Shown in pieces: positions 15,001 through 27,000 of a DNA stretch of 64,000 nucleotides. How positions within the stretch are numbered: the stretch's first letter is position 1; each line of letters begins with the position of its first letter. Below the pieces are notes generated by a model. It made no database searches, had not been told where the DNA came from, and saw nothing but the letters and a program-made list of their open reading frames with translations. Source of the stretch: Gymnogyps californianus (lineage: Eukaryota; Chordata; Aves; Accipitriformes; Cathartidae); the NCBI RefSeq assembly GCF_018139145.2, contig NC_059477.1, positions 29,987,502-30,051,501 on the forward strand. Reading direction: 5' to 3'. Made by a program: the position numbers and the translations under genes.

Positions 15001-18000
15001 AGGAAAAGTTTTTTGTTTTTCTAGGAGAATAGTGCATGAGTGGAACAAGTTATCCAGAGAGGTTGTGGGATCTCCATTTTTGGAGGCTTTCAAAACTTGG
15101 CTAAACAAAGCCATGGCCAGACATGACCTAGTGTTAGCAGGAGACTGGACTAGAGACTTCTAGCCAACATTTCTACGATTAAAACGAACTAATCAAATAC
15201 TAAACTGCCAGGGCTAGACAGAATTATCTCCAGTTCTGAAAGAAATCAGAGACATGAAATTGTTGAACTATTAAATGTGTTACGTAATCTGTTATTTCTG
15301 TTGGACTAAAAGATTCTAATGCAGCAAATTTTAAAGCAAGGTGATTTTAAAAAAAAAAAAAAAAGAAAAAGTTCCCAGGAGGGATCAAGAAGACTACTGA
15401 TGAGAAAATCTGACTTCTGTACACTGTCCTTGGATTTTCAAAGTGGTTCTAATAGTATTCCTCACCAAGTACTCATTAAAGAAGTTAAACTGCCAAAACA
15501 TGAAGAGTTTTATTGTATATTAGCAACTATTTAAACCAGATAGGAAACAAGTAGGTCCCTTCTTCACAATGAAGGGAAGTTACCACTGAAGTGATACAGG
15601 TTTTTGTAGTAAAAGCTGAAGTTGACTGTAGAAAGTTTTGGTGGTATGTCGCAATGAGGGGTGAGTAGGCAATAAAATAGTAGATCAAGTTCAGTGTCCA
15701 AAAATGCAAAGTAATCTATGCAGGGAGAGAAAAGAGGAGGAACATCAATTATAAATAAGCTATTACTGTCTTGGAGCTTTGTAGTTCTCTGAAAACATTA
15801 AATCAATTATTAGTAGCAGTTAGAGAAAGACAAATAGAATGTTAGAGTTATTGGAAAGGAATAGAGGAAAATATAGATGGCTTACTGCTTGTCAGAGTTA
15901 AAAATGTATAACCTCAGGAAGTTAGCAGGCAGCGGATTTGAAAAGAGAGATTTCTTAGAATCACAGCATGGCAGAGGTTGGAAGGCAGCTCTGGGCACTG
16001 TCTAGTCCAATGCCCTGTTCAGAGTCCACTATAGCAGGTTGCCTAGGACTACATCCAGCCAGGTTTTGAATGTCTCCAAGGACGGAGACTTCGCACCATC
16101 TCTGAGCAACCTGATCCAGTGTTTGACCACCTTTACAGTAAAAAAGTTTTTCTGTTTTGTGGGGGGGGTTGTTGTTGTTGTTTTCCCCCCCCTTAAGTAG
16201 GATATCTCATATTTCAGTTTGTGCCCGTTGCCTCTTGTCCTGTCTCTGGGCTCCCTTGAGAAGAATCTGGCTGTATTTTTTACTTCCCCCTTCAGGCATT
16301 TATACGCACTCATTTGATCCCCCTGAGCCTTCTCTTCCTGAGGCTGAACAGTCCCAGCTCTCTCAGCCTCTCCTCATACGTCAGATGCTCCGGACACTGA
16401 ATTGTCTTTGTGGCCGTTTGCTTGACTTGGGGGACCCTGGAACTCAACACAGCACTCCAGATGTGGTCTCACCAGTGTTGAGTAAACCTGCTTTCCAGCC
16501 AGTTGGCCCTCAGCCTGCGCATGGGGTTATTCCTCCCCAGGTGTGGGTCTTTGCATTTCCCTTCACTGAATTTCATGAGATTCCAGTTGGCCCATTTCTC
16601 CAGCCTTCACACATCTAGTAGTTCTGTAATATGAATGTGAAAACAGCTAATTATTCTTTGATTTCATAGTGTAAATGTCCCTGTAGGGGACAGGAAAGAG
16701 CGGAGTTTTAAGTATCAATATCCTTTTAGGACATGTATCCTCTGACTCTGTGCCTTGGTCTGAAGTTATAAATGGGGAAGTGGCTGCAAGAGGGAGTTTT
16801 GCTGGTATCTTTCCACCAATTCTTAACTGCTGATAGACACTCCAAAAAAAATTGTATTTTTTTTCTGAAACAGAAATTATGAAATACTATAAAGGATCTT
16901 TGATTTGACACAAGACATCTGGTCTTATTTGAAAAGTCAGCAAGTTCCAAGATCTAATCTTGGTTTTGACAAGTTGTGTAGAAGAATACAATCCTGATGT
17001 GCTTATCATCTAATTTCTTCGTGATATTTTGCTGAACTAAGTAGCGACTAAGTTGTCAGCAATTCAGGGAATAGTTTAGGAGGAGTACAGAGGAGATGCT
17101 GTAACTTTTGATTGTGGCTATAACAGGAAAGATTATAGTGTTAAGTGTTATCCAAAGATCCAAGCAGAACTTTCTTATTGCTTTGCATAAGAAGAAAAAT
17201 GAAGAGAAGAGAAAGCTTTATGTTATGCCTAAAATTAATTGGTCTTTCTTAGAGTTAGACTGTAATAGGAAAGAAGACCTACACTTCTACCAAATGCTTT
17301 CTAAAGTTACACTGTACTGAAGCTAGCGCAATTGCTTGAGCATGAGTGAAAACAGAATTTAGTTTTTTTTGTTGAGATGGTTCAATTTTAAGCAAGAAAT
17401 TGGTATCCTAAGTTTGTTGCATTTAGTGGTTCGGTTTGGTTTTCTTTTGTTTTCCAGTGGGAGAACAGAGGTCCAGTCTGTGCAGTATGGTAAAGAAAGA
17501 GCAAACAAAGACAGAGTATTTGCAAGGTAAGCAATTTACATTTGTACAAGATCAGTAACTCTTCTGTTTTGTATCTTTTTAGATGTTATGGGATCATTGT
17601 TTTCTGTTTGCAAAAATGTAAAATAAAGAGCAACTGTTGTCGAGTGTTGCTGGTGGCTTGACTTAACCATATTCAGGAGTTTAATTTTGATATGGATGGG
17701 TGTCTCTTTGGGGCAGCCAGAAATGAGGGAGAATCTTACGATGGCAGAGTTAATATGAGTATTCTTTAATATTTCTCCCTTTATATATTTTTAAAATTCA
17801 GAATGGCCTTCAGTCTGTGTAGTTTGTTGTTACATGTACTAGCCCTCTTTGTGCTGTCTTTATTGCAAAGAATAGTCTCTCTAACTATTCCATTAAAATA
17901 TTGAGTTAATGGGTATGTTTTATCCCTGATAACAACCTGCAACTGTACACATGTATTTCCTTTAGAATAAGGTACTGTGAGTGTCTTACTTGGTGAGAAC

Positions 18001-21000
18001 AGCTTTACCACTATAGTCCCAAAGAGGTATTTTACTATGAAAAATTTGACTGAGTGAGCTGCTTCTGAAGGTATTCTGTCACAGAGTAGTTGGCTAATGA
18101 TAGAATCTATTACTTAATTGTGTTTCAGACTTTTGAGGGGTTTAGTGATTACAAGAAAACAGTCGAGACATAGACTTAGTTCTTCATTGAGAAATTATGA
18201 TACAGTATTCAAAAGTAAAACTGCTGCTGCATCCATTTGGCAGCCTGCTCTGATCATTAACAGAAAGAATCCTTATGGGGAGGGAGCATGCTCCATGCTT
18301 TTTTTATGCTTATACTTCTACTGAGATGGGGAATGTCTTGTAGCATAGTTACCCCTTAAGGAACTCGAGTTCAAATTTATGCTCGCAGACTTTTAGTAAC
18401 AATCCCAGCAACCTTTCTCAAGTACCTGCAAACACTGTTTTTCAGAGCATTGGTGAATTCTGCCTTGATTTCCTGGCCCACCCCCACCCCCCTGCCCTCC
18501 TTCTTCCCCCCTGTGCAGTGTAATATAATTTGAGTTTTTAGCTGGGCACACCATAGATACCCGGCTCCATATGTAGAAGGGTTTGGGGGCAGAAGTGCTG
18601 TGACATGTTTGTTCAACAGGTAGATTTTGTAAGACCAATTCGTTCTGTGTGCTGTAGAATTCTTTTTTACTCTATTTAATTTACTTTGGGAGTCTGGTTA
18701 GATTTTTACTTGGGGCAACTTTTTTAGTACTCAGAAGATTCAACACTGTGACAACTGAGATTTATTTAAATGACAGTTACAAATCCGTTAAAAACTATTT
18801 TTCTTGTTGCACTGTGAACTTGGCAATTCCCCACAAGTAAGTAGGGTCGACAAGAGCCGATGCTTGGTTTTGAGCAGTATATTTATCATTTTAGAAACTC
18901 TTATTCAGTAGATGGCACTCTTCCCTTTGCATCGAAACTGAACAAGTGGTGCTGGGGTCACTTGTATATTGTAATATATATTCTGGATAAAATTGAAAGC
19001 CATGGTTAGAACTGCTCTGATGTTTTCTCAAGTCTTTTTGGCTTTTTTTAGTTAATAAAATACTTGGTTCTTCTGTCCTCAGTAATTTTATTTTCCACTG
19101 TTGCTTTTAGATTAAGGAATACAGCATTCATCCTCACCTTTTGAGTTGTTTAGTAATGTTGATGACTGATAAATGTTTGAGGCATATATGCGTACGTCAC
19201 TGAACTGAAATTAATGGCGTATTGTAACAAATACACTTCAAAAGGCTTTTACTAGATCATCTGTTTCTTCCTCTATCCTCCCCATCACAGTGTGCAATTA
19301 ATGCATTTTCAATTTTAAAAACTTCTAGTATTTTCAAGGGTGAAAAAACTTGAAATATAAGACATTTCTAGAACACAATGTGGTTCAAGAAGCTTAATCT
19401 AAGAACATTATCTTTAATTCTATCTTTACATTTCAAGTTGAAATACTGAGTAGATGTTAGCCCTTTTGTATTCATACAGAGGATAAGTTTTGCTTTTTAA
19501 GGTTTTCCAGGTATAGTGTGGTTTTTGTTCCTGGAACCTGCCTTTCTCTTTCTCAGTGTGTCTTTCTCAGACAAAGTCATCGTGTTGTTGAACAGCTTTT
19601 TAAGCTGTCAAGCGGTGGGCTTGTTTCAGTTGCTTTTGAAAGTTCTGCTAGGTATTGGTTGCCTTTTGCTATGAAACCAGGAGCGTGCTGGCATTACAGT
19701 CAGGTCTTTCTTGAGAATTAAGTGAACATATAAAGAAATTTAAGTAATTACTGTTGCTTTTATTATTACCACATCAGAAGATTTATTCAAGATCAGTTAA
19801 AAAAAAAGAGATGTTTTCAGGTTTTTTTTCTAGAGCTGTCCAGATTTACATTCTGTTTTCTTATCAATATCTAACTAGAAACTGCCTTATTTGAGCTAAT
19901 ACTGTCTAAGCAAAATTTTGAATCATTTCATTGTAAGAAAATAACACCAATAGTTACATTTAGATGTTATTTGAGTGATCTGTTTGTTCTGAGTTGGGAA
20001 ATGGTGATTGCCACAAGTAACGATCATCTAGCCTTTGCACACTGAGCAGAACATAGATACAGAGCACAAGACACGGAAATAAAATTTCTTAACAGCCATT
20101 TGAATAAAACAAGCAGTTATAACCTCCAATTAGCAGGCTTAGCTGTTTGTCCTCAAGATTTTATTTTAAAATTAGCTGAAGTAGTATTCATGGATTTTTT
20201 TTTTTTCAAATCATAAAAACATTTAAAATTTATTTAAAAAAATGGAATCTATTACTGTGAAGGAGATAGTCTGTAATAAATTTGATACATTTTGTAGATG
20301 CTCTTTTCTTAATCTTCATGCAGCAGGAACTTCAGCATTTAGAAGACTGTTGCTGCAGTTGTTTAGAATTTTTTTTTTTTTTTTCATCTTCATTACAGCT
20401 ATTCTCTTGGCCTCATTTGTTGCAGGATGTTCACAACCCAAGAAAACCCGTAAGAATTCCCAGGAGCATAATAAAAGTGAAAGTAGATAATAAAAGTGAA
20501 AAAAGTTCGATCAAGTCATGAATGGAGAGATTTCTTAAGGAGCACTGTTCTCTCTTAGAGTCCATGCAAAATATTCTAATTCTGTTCAGTTCTGATGGTG
20601 TGTACTGGAGCTGAGAGAATGTAGTTTATGCGCTTTGTATGATAGTGAGTGGGTATCTCAGTCAGTTATTTGTATTTGCAAACTCCCTGTCATTAAGTTG
20701 CAATCTCTGTTTCCAAAAATCGAATCTTGCTTCAACCGTGCATTTATTGAGGTTAATTAAATAGTTCCTCAGTTGCTTTAAATTGCATATGTCATTTGTG
20801 GTGTATCTGCAGATTTGTATATAGTTTCAATCTCTTGGTCTGAAGCAGGAGTTGCCAGTTTTGCTGAGAAACGCATTCCCTGTACTCCTTGTCAAAATAC
20901 AAAGCAAGGCTGTGGCTCCAGGTTATATTTCTTTTTGGGACAGAAATGATTTAAAAGATTCCCACCTGTATTCCCAAACAATACCCTCTTTCTTTCCCAG

Positions 21001-24000
21001 CTCCTGTGAGAATTTAGCACTTCAGCTGTGGGACACAAAACAAATTCTGTCTTCGAAAGCTTTTGTGTACTGTAGCTGAGCTAATATAATTTGTCATGCT
21101 TTTTTTGAGTTGCATTATGTAACTTCATCCCCGCTACTCGTGTTTTTTGTATTTGATGTACTATCACAGCTCATAAGACTGTTCTTGATTTTGAGGGCAG
21201 GTAAAGTTTTCTGTCTCTGTCCCTACTCAGATAGATAGGACTTCTTCCAACTTTCTTAGGAATGTCTCTGCAGATACACCAAAAATTAAATCTGAAAATA
21301 GTTTACTCTGTTAACTAGCAGAACCCTGTGCTGGGGTGCAGTAGAAGCATCCAGACTGAGCAGACAAATGTGGAATTTAGAATTTCAAAGTTTATCAAAG
21401 CATTTCAGAAGTATTTTACAGCTTACTTCCCCCCTTCCATCTCCTCAGCTGCACTCTGGCATGAGAAAGTTATTTGAATATTGTAAGGAATTAGTGATAC
21501 ATGAGAAATTTGCAGGAGTATTTCACAACATATCTTAAATGTTAATAAAAAAATAACTTATTGTTAGATTTAGAAGTGTTGGCAGGAGAACTAGTATCAA
21601 AAAGCCACAGCACTGAGAAGTTCGGTGCTGCAGTGTGGTAATTTTTTCTTTGAAATTTCTGCAAAGACAGGAAATGGAGGCAACAAACATGAGTGGGTGG
21701 GACCCTGAGGTTAGAGCTGTTAATAAAATAATTGAAACGAACCTTTGCTGATAAACGCTGCAGCTGTTTATCATGGTAGTAAGGTATTCTTTCTGAAAGA
21801 TCAGACCCTATCCGCAGTAACAGGTGAGTTTTCTTAACATTGGATTTTTTTGATAGGGAAGAAGGTGATGCTTTTCTCATTTTAGAGTTATGTTCATTTG
21901 TTGCATAGATTGAGGAAGTTTTCAAAAATGTAGTTACAAACTGTGACTTAAGATACAATGCAGTGGGGTTTTTCTGAAGCAGTCAAAAATGTAATTTTTG
22001 GAAAAACTTGTTTTTTTCCCTCTCTATATACTTCTGTGTCTCTCTTTGTAATTTAATTTGTTTTATACAGGCAAGGATAGTGTCTTTTCGCTGTTGCGCA
22101 TTTAAAAAACAAACAAACAAAAAACCAAAACACCAACTTTCCTATATTCCACTTGTTGCTTTTTCACTGAAGGTAAATAAGGTTCAATAGATGCCTTTAC
22201 ATGTCTGTCAGAAAATACTGTATCTGCAGTCCTGTATTTACGTAATTTAGCATTGGATATATTCTGTTCCTCTGCATTTTTCCCTCAGCCTGTTCTTTGG
22301 TTAGTAGAATCCACCTCTTGGCAGAGCTGGCTCTTGGTGCTAATCTGCTGGCTGCAAGCATGCTGTCAGCAAAGTCTGGCTAATAATAGCTTTGATTAAT
22401 AAAAGAATAATGAACGGATAACATTAGACATACATTTCAGTTCTGCTGTTTTTTTGTTATTTTACCTGTTCAGAACTGCTCAGATTTGCTATGTTTGTGA
22501 AGAAAAATATCCAAGTGGTTTGAGTTGCTCACATTTGAAGCAAATTACAGAAATTGAAATGTTGGTTTAATTGACATGATACCAAGCTAATTACTTTTTG
22601 AATCAAATTAATACTGCTTAAATACAGTGAAGCATGCTAAGAAACTGGATGTGTTTTTCCTCAGGAATTAAATAATTGATATTTTCCCTGTTTACAAATA
22701 TCAATATACTATTAGATTTTTTTTCCCAGGTGGAATAAGACCTGAAACAGCAGTATTTAGAATAGCCCGTCTCGCTTAACTGTCTGAAATTTGTCAGCTG
22801 TTACTCAGTAAGTTTTTAGAGCAGCAAAGCAGCATGCAATACATGTTCAGAACTGCTTGGGGGTGTAAAAACAAAAATAAACCCTCCACACACAGATCGC
22901 CACTCCTTTAGTATCAAACAAACACTGTTGACATCAATAGGACTTACATATTTCTGCATGTGAAGATAGATTATTCGATATGACGCTTGGTTGGTCATTG
23001 TTGTAGACTTTTTTGATAGTATTGAGGACAGTCTGCTTAAGGTGGTGGCTTGCATTGCGTTTTAAGTTCTGTGGGAAACAAAAATGTATTTGTAGCTAAG
23101 GTTCTCATTTTCAGAAGGACGTAATGTGTGTGCGGGTAGTTCTTTAATTTCTCAAAGTTCCTTCTTTCTGGACTTGCACTTTCAGTAAATCAGTAAGGAG
23201 ACAATGATGAAGGAACAGTTACCATGTGTCCCAAGGATAGCAAAGGCAGAAGTTATTTTGTGATACGGGTGTATGGAGCTGGGGAGAGAAATGAGGGAGT
23301 TATGCTGATACAATAATATGTTGTCACCTCATTGTGCAAAGCTGGAGAATAGAGAAGAGTATAGTGATAGAATATAAAGGCAAATGGGAATGAAATGATC
23401 ATGGCACAAAAGACTGATAAAATTGAGGTATCGCTGGAACAAGAGAGGGTTGGGTGACGATAGAGGAGAAATTCGAACTGCTACTATCGAAGTAGTAGAA
23501 GTAAAGTAAAAACCTGGTAACACAAAATACACAGGACATTTAAGGATTTTTTAAAAGAATTTTTGTTGTTGGTTAAAGAATTTTCAGTTGAAAACAACAA
23601 ACAGCAAAAGTTTGGGTATGTTTAGTTGCAGGATGACGAACCATCCAATGTGATGCTAAGAAAAAAGCAACCACAATTCTTGGATGATTCATTTGATGAT
23701 TTCCAGTATAAAAGGGAAATACAGTATTTCATGAGAGACTACAAGTATAGTCTCATTTGTGCTTAAGAAATAGGTGAAAGAAACAGCAGAAGGGCATTGT
23801 AGGTATCTTGGGATGACTGGAGAATGAGAAGAAAAAGTTTCCTCAATATCGAGAAAGGGCAACGAGTAGAAAATAGAATTCCTTTTGTATAAAACCGCTG
23901 GTGATAACAACCTTTAACCTGAAGGACATTTCTGGCACAAAACCAAATGAAGTTTGGTTACCCACAAAGAAGTTTAAATAGGATGATTGTGTCTGCCTTA

Positions 24001-27000
24001 CAGGTGACAAAACATGTTCTGGAAGAAAGCATGTCACCTTGATGGAAATCCCTGATGAGTAAACAAAACTCAGTAGCTCCGTTGCCATGTTGATGATTAC
24101 CCCACTTTCAGTTCTTCAAAGTCTTTGGGAGTTTTTTTGGGCTGATGTTTCCACTGCTTTATTTTTCCTGAGATAGCTGAATAGTTGCGTTACTTAGAGG
24201 GTTTTTTTTGTTGGGGTTTGGTTTTGGTTTTTTTTTTTCATTTTTAAGTTCAGACCTCTCAGTGACTATTCTGTTTGAGTCACATTCTCTTTGAGGCATT
24301 AGAAATGCCTAGTGAAGTTTAGTGGGTTCCTCTTCCATCTTGCCTGTCTCCCTCCTAGCCAACATTATTTTATGACTATATTTCATTGATGTTCTTGTAC
24401 AAAGTACAGAAAATGAAGTACAATATATTGAGAAAATACAGAACTGCCCATGTAAATATAGTTTTGCATTATTACATTTCCTTTCTTCCATATAATTTGG
24501 TTTCCTATGATAGAACATCAGTTTCATTGTGGTGAATTTTATGTAATTTTGTTCTTACCTCATATAATTTTTGGTTAGTCATTTTATTTTCTTCTTCTAG
24601 ATCCCCCAGTAAACCCTTGGCACGGAAATTAATGAGTGGGATGGACTGGGAAGTAGTGAGTAGGAACTCACTGTCTGATGATAGGTTGGAAACACAGAGC
24701 CTACCATCACGGTCTCCACCTGGAACACCAAATCAGTAAGTAGCATCAAATCTTCTCTCCCTAGAAGTGACTGTCTGCCTCTAATGTGAGTGACCTCCTT
24801 GTGTAATGAAAGGATTAGTACATTACGGAGACAAATAACTTCACAAATTATGTGCTGAGTGGTTCTGGAACATTTAGCTCCAGATAAGAGAAAGTATTTG
24901 CGGGTGAATTTTAGGGGCTTCTCATTCAACCTATAAAAAGTGTAAGATGTAGGACACTACCCTAAATTTGAGAGCTTGAGTTTTCCCAAGCACAGTTAAA
25001 ACTAAATTATTCATTTGGCTAAGAAAAAAAAAAGATAATCTGTGTGATATTTTAGAAATAATTGATTCTGGTTAATACTACTTCTTGAAACATTGGGGAA
25101 AACTACTTAATCAGAAATCCTTGCAGATTTATTCCCCGCAATTTTTCTGTATTTCCTTTCAAAGCTCAGTCTTTTCGTATGATAGAGCTTTCTGTTTTAT
25201 GTTTATAGTTAGTGAAAAATCATTCCTGATTTCTTTTGGAAAATAACCAGTTTTCTCAGTGTGCTGAAACTGACTTAAGAATTGGTATTATCCAATTTTG
25301 TATTGCATAAACCAGAAGTTTTAAGATTCTTTGGCATTGCAGCGTATTATTCAAAAGGCTGTTGTTGTAAATACCCGTAGCATTTAAAAATTATTGTAAA
25401 AATTGTGTAATAATGATGCTTATAGCATAACATAATTTAATCATGCATGTTTCAAAGTGTTTTAAGAAAGATGCCTATGTCACTATGCTAGTTTTCAAAT
25501 GGGAAAATTTGGGGTCACAGAAATGATAAGAGACTCAGTGCAAAGCTTATGATTGTTCTAGAAGAAGATGCAGGGGATAAAATGTTCATCTTAATGAATT
25601 CAGGTTAAGTTCTGCCATGAACAGAACCAGCATTTTTCTTCTTGGGGATTCATTTTTCTTCTCATTGACTGGACTGCCAGTCCAGTAGCCTGTTCATTGG
25701 ACCATAATGCTTTCAGATGTTAATTAAAAAAAAAAGAAAAATATTAGCCATTTAGTGTTTATGAAAATAATTTTTGAACACTTTTAAAAAGAAAATTATG
25801 AAATGTAGCATGTTGATCTGACAACATAATTGTTTCAGTGATTTTTGAAACTTTAAATAATTTAATAAATTTATGTATATGAACATATGCTTGCACCAAG
25901 AGGAAATAATTATTTTAGCATTCCTTTGTAGTGGTGTAAGAAATGTAGATGAATAATAATATTCTTTTCACATTGCATTGCTATGCTTTCCCTCTTAGTC
26001 GCAACTCTACCTTCACTCAAGAAGGAGCCCGGTTACGACCCTCATCAGTTGGACATTTAGTGGACCATGTAGTTCACACTTCTCCAAGTGAAGTATTTGT
26101 AAATCACAGATCTCCATCTTCCACCCAGGCTAATAGCATCATACTGGAATCATCACCGTAAGTTCTGTTGATAGTTACTGTATGGTAGCATGCAGGACTT
26201 CTGAAGATAAGTCAGCAATCTTCGCCATTAAGAGTTTAGTGTTAAATCTCTGGGTCAGGGAGAGCCAGAAAATCTAATAAAAAGGCAGCTGTTGTTTAGG
26301 GAGTATTAGTATAGGTCTTACTGAAAATTAAATGATACAGAAGTAAAGACCTAATCTGACATGTTCCTGGTGCGGGATTACAATACGTTCTCCACGCACC
26401 CACCCAAAATGTGGGTTTGCTGTAATGTGACCATCAGTGTCTGGATTTGGAAGCGAAAGTTATTTTTTTGATAGAACTGAAGTATGTTGTTTTGTGATAA
26501 AAGTTTTTAATTTCCGTGAGTTTAGAAATTTTGCTTTTTGTCAAGGCATAGAAATATGAGTGAGCTTTACAAATTACTTAGCCAAAATACCTTTTTAGCA
26601 CCCCAGCATTCTGAGGTTGCTTGTATGATTTGTATATTGTTATAGAGTATATCTTTATTTTTTTAAGATAGCACTATCAGGCTTTTTTTCTGTTATGCTG
26701 AATATTCTTGATACTATAAGTTTACTATGCTATTTGAAATTTGATTTGAAATACTCAATAACTTGTGGCCAGAGTACAGATTAATTGGGGAAAAAAGGTG
26801 CACAACATATGCCTTATTAACACTGCCACTGTATCTTCTTATATGTAGCTAGACATGTAATGCTAAACTTACCCTCATAATTTTGTATAATCTCTGTTAG
26901 CAAGGAAATTGTGTAAATGGTTTCAAAACCGTTTGAGAACTATAAAATAGCGCATACGTAATTACATGTTTATAAAAAAATTGTGTGTCTCAGGAAAAAT

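Larger units (their letters stand above)
13536..17457 (+). other. PTPN4 intron with two CR1 copies in opposite orientation
   Basis: Holds a plus-strand CR1 fragment (about 14790-15181), an A-rich tract (15350-15370) and a minus-strand CR1 (about 15955-16618). The rest is AT-rich with nothing recognisable. Confidence 0.7.
17527..24600 (+). other. PTPN4 intron (7.1 kb, largest in window)
   Basis: AT-rich. It contains a C-rich block (18477-18511) that is a G-quadruplex candidate on the minus strand, a CTCF-like site (18905-18918), a 19-bp tandem duplication near 20468-20503 and T-runs near 20196 and 24190-24240. A 138-codon minus frame at 21542-21958 and frames around 23330-24090 have no recognisable domain and are about as long as chance allows here. 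Confidence 0.5.

Noticed and set aside
16157..16618. 153-codon plus-strand open frame
   Set aside because: It lies on the antisense of the CR1 copy at 15955-16618 and reads repeat sequence.
21542..21958. 138-codon minus frame in a PTPN4 intron
   Set aside because: About as long as chance allows here, biased composition and no recognisable motif.
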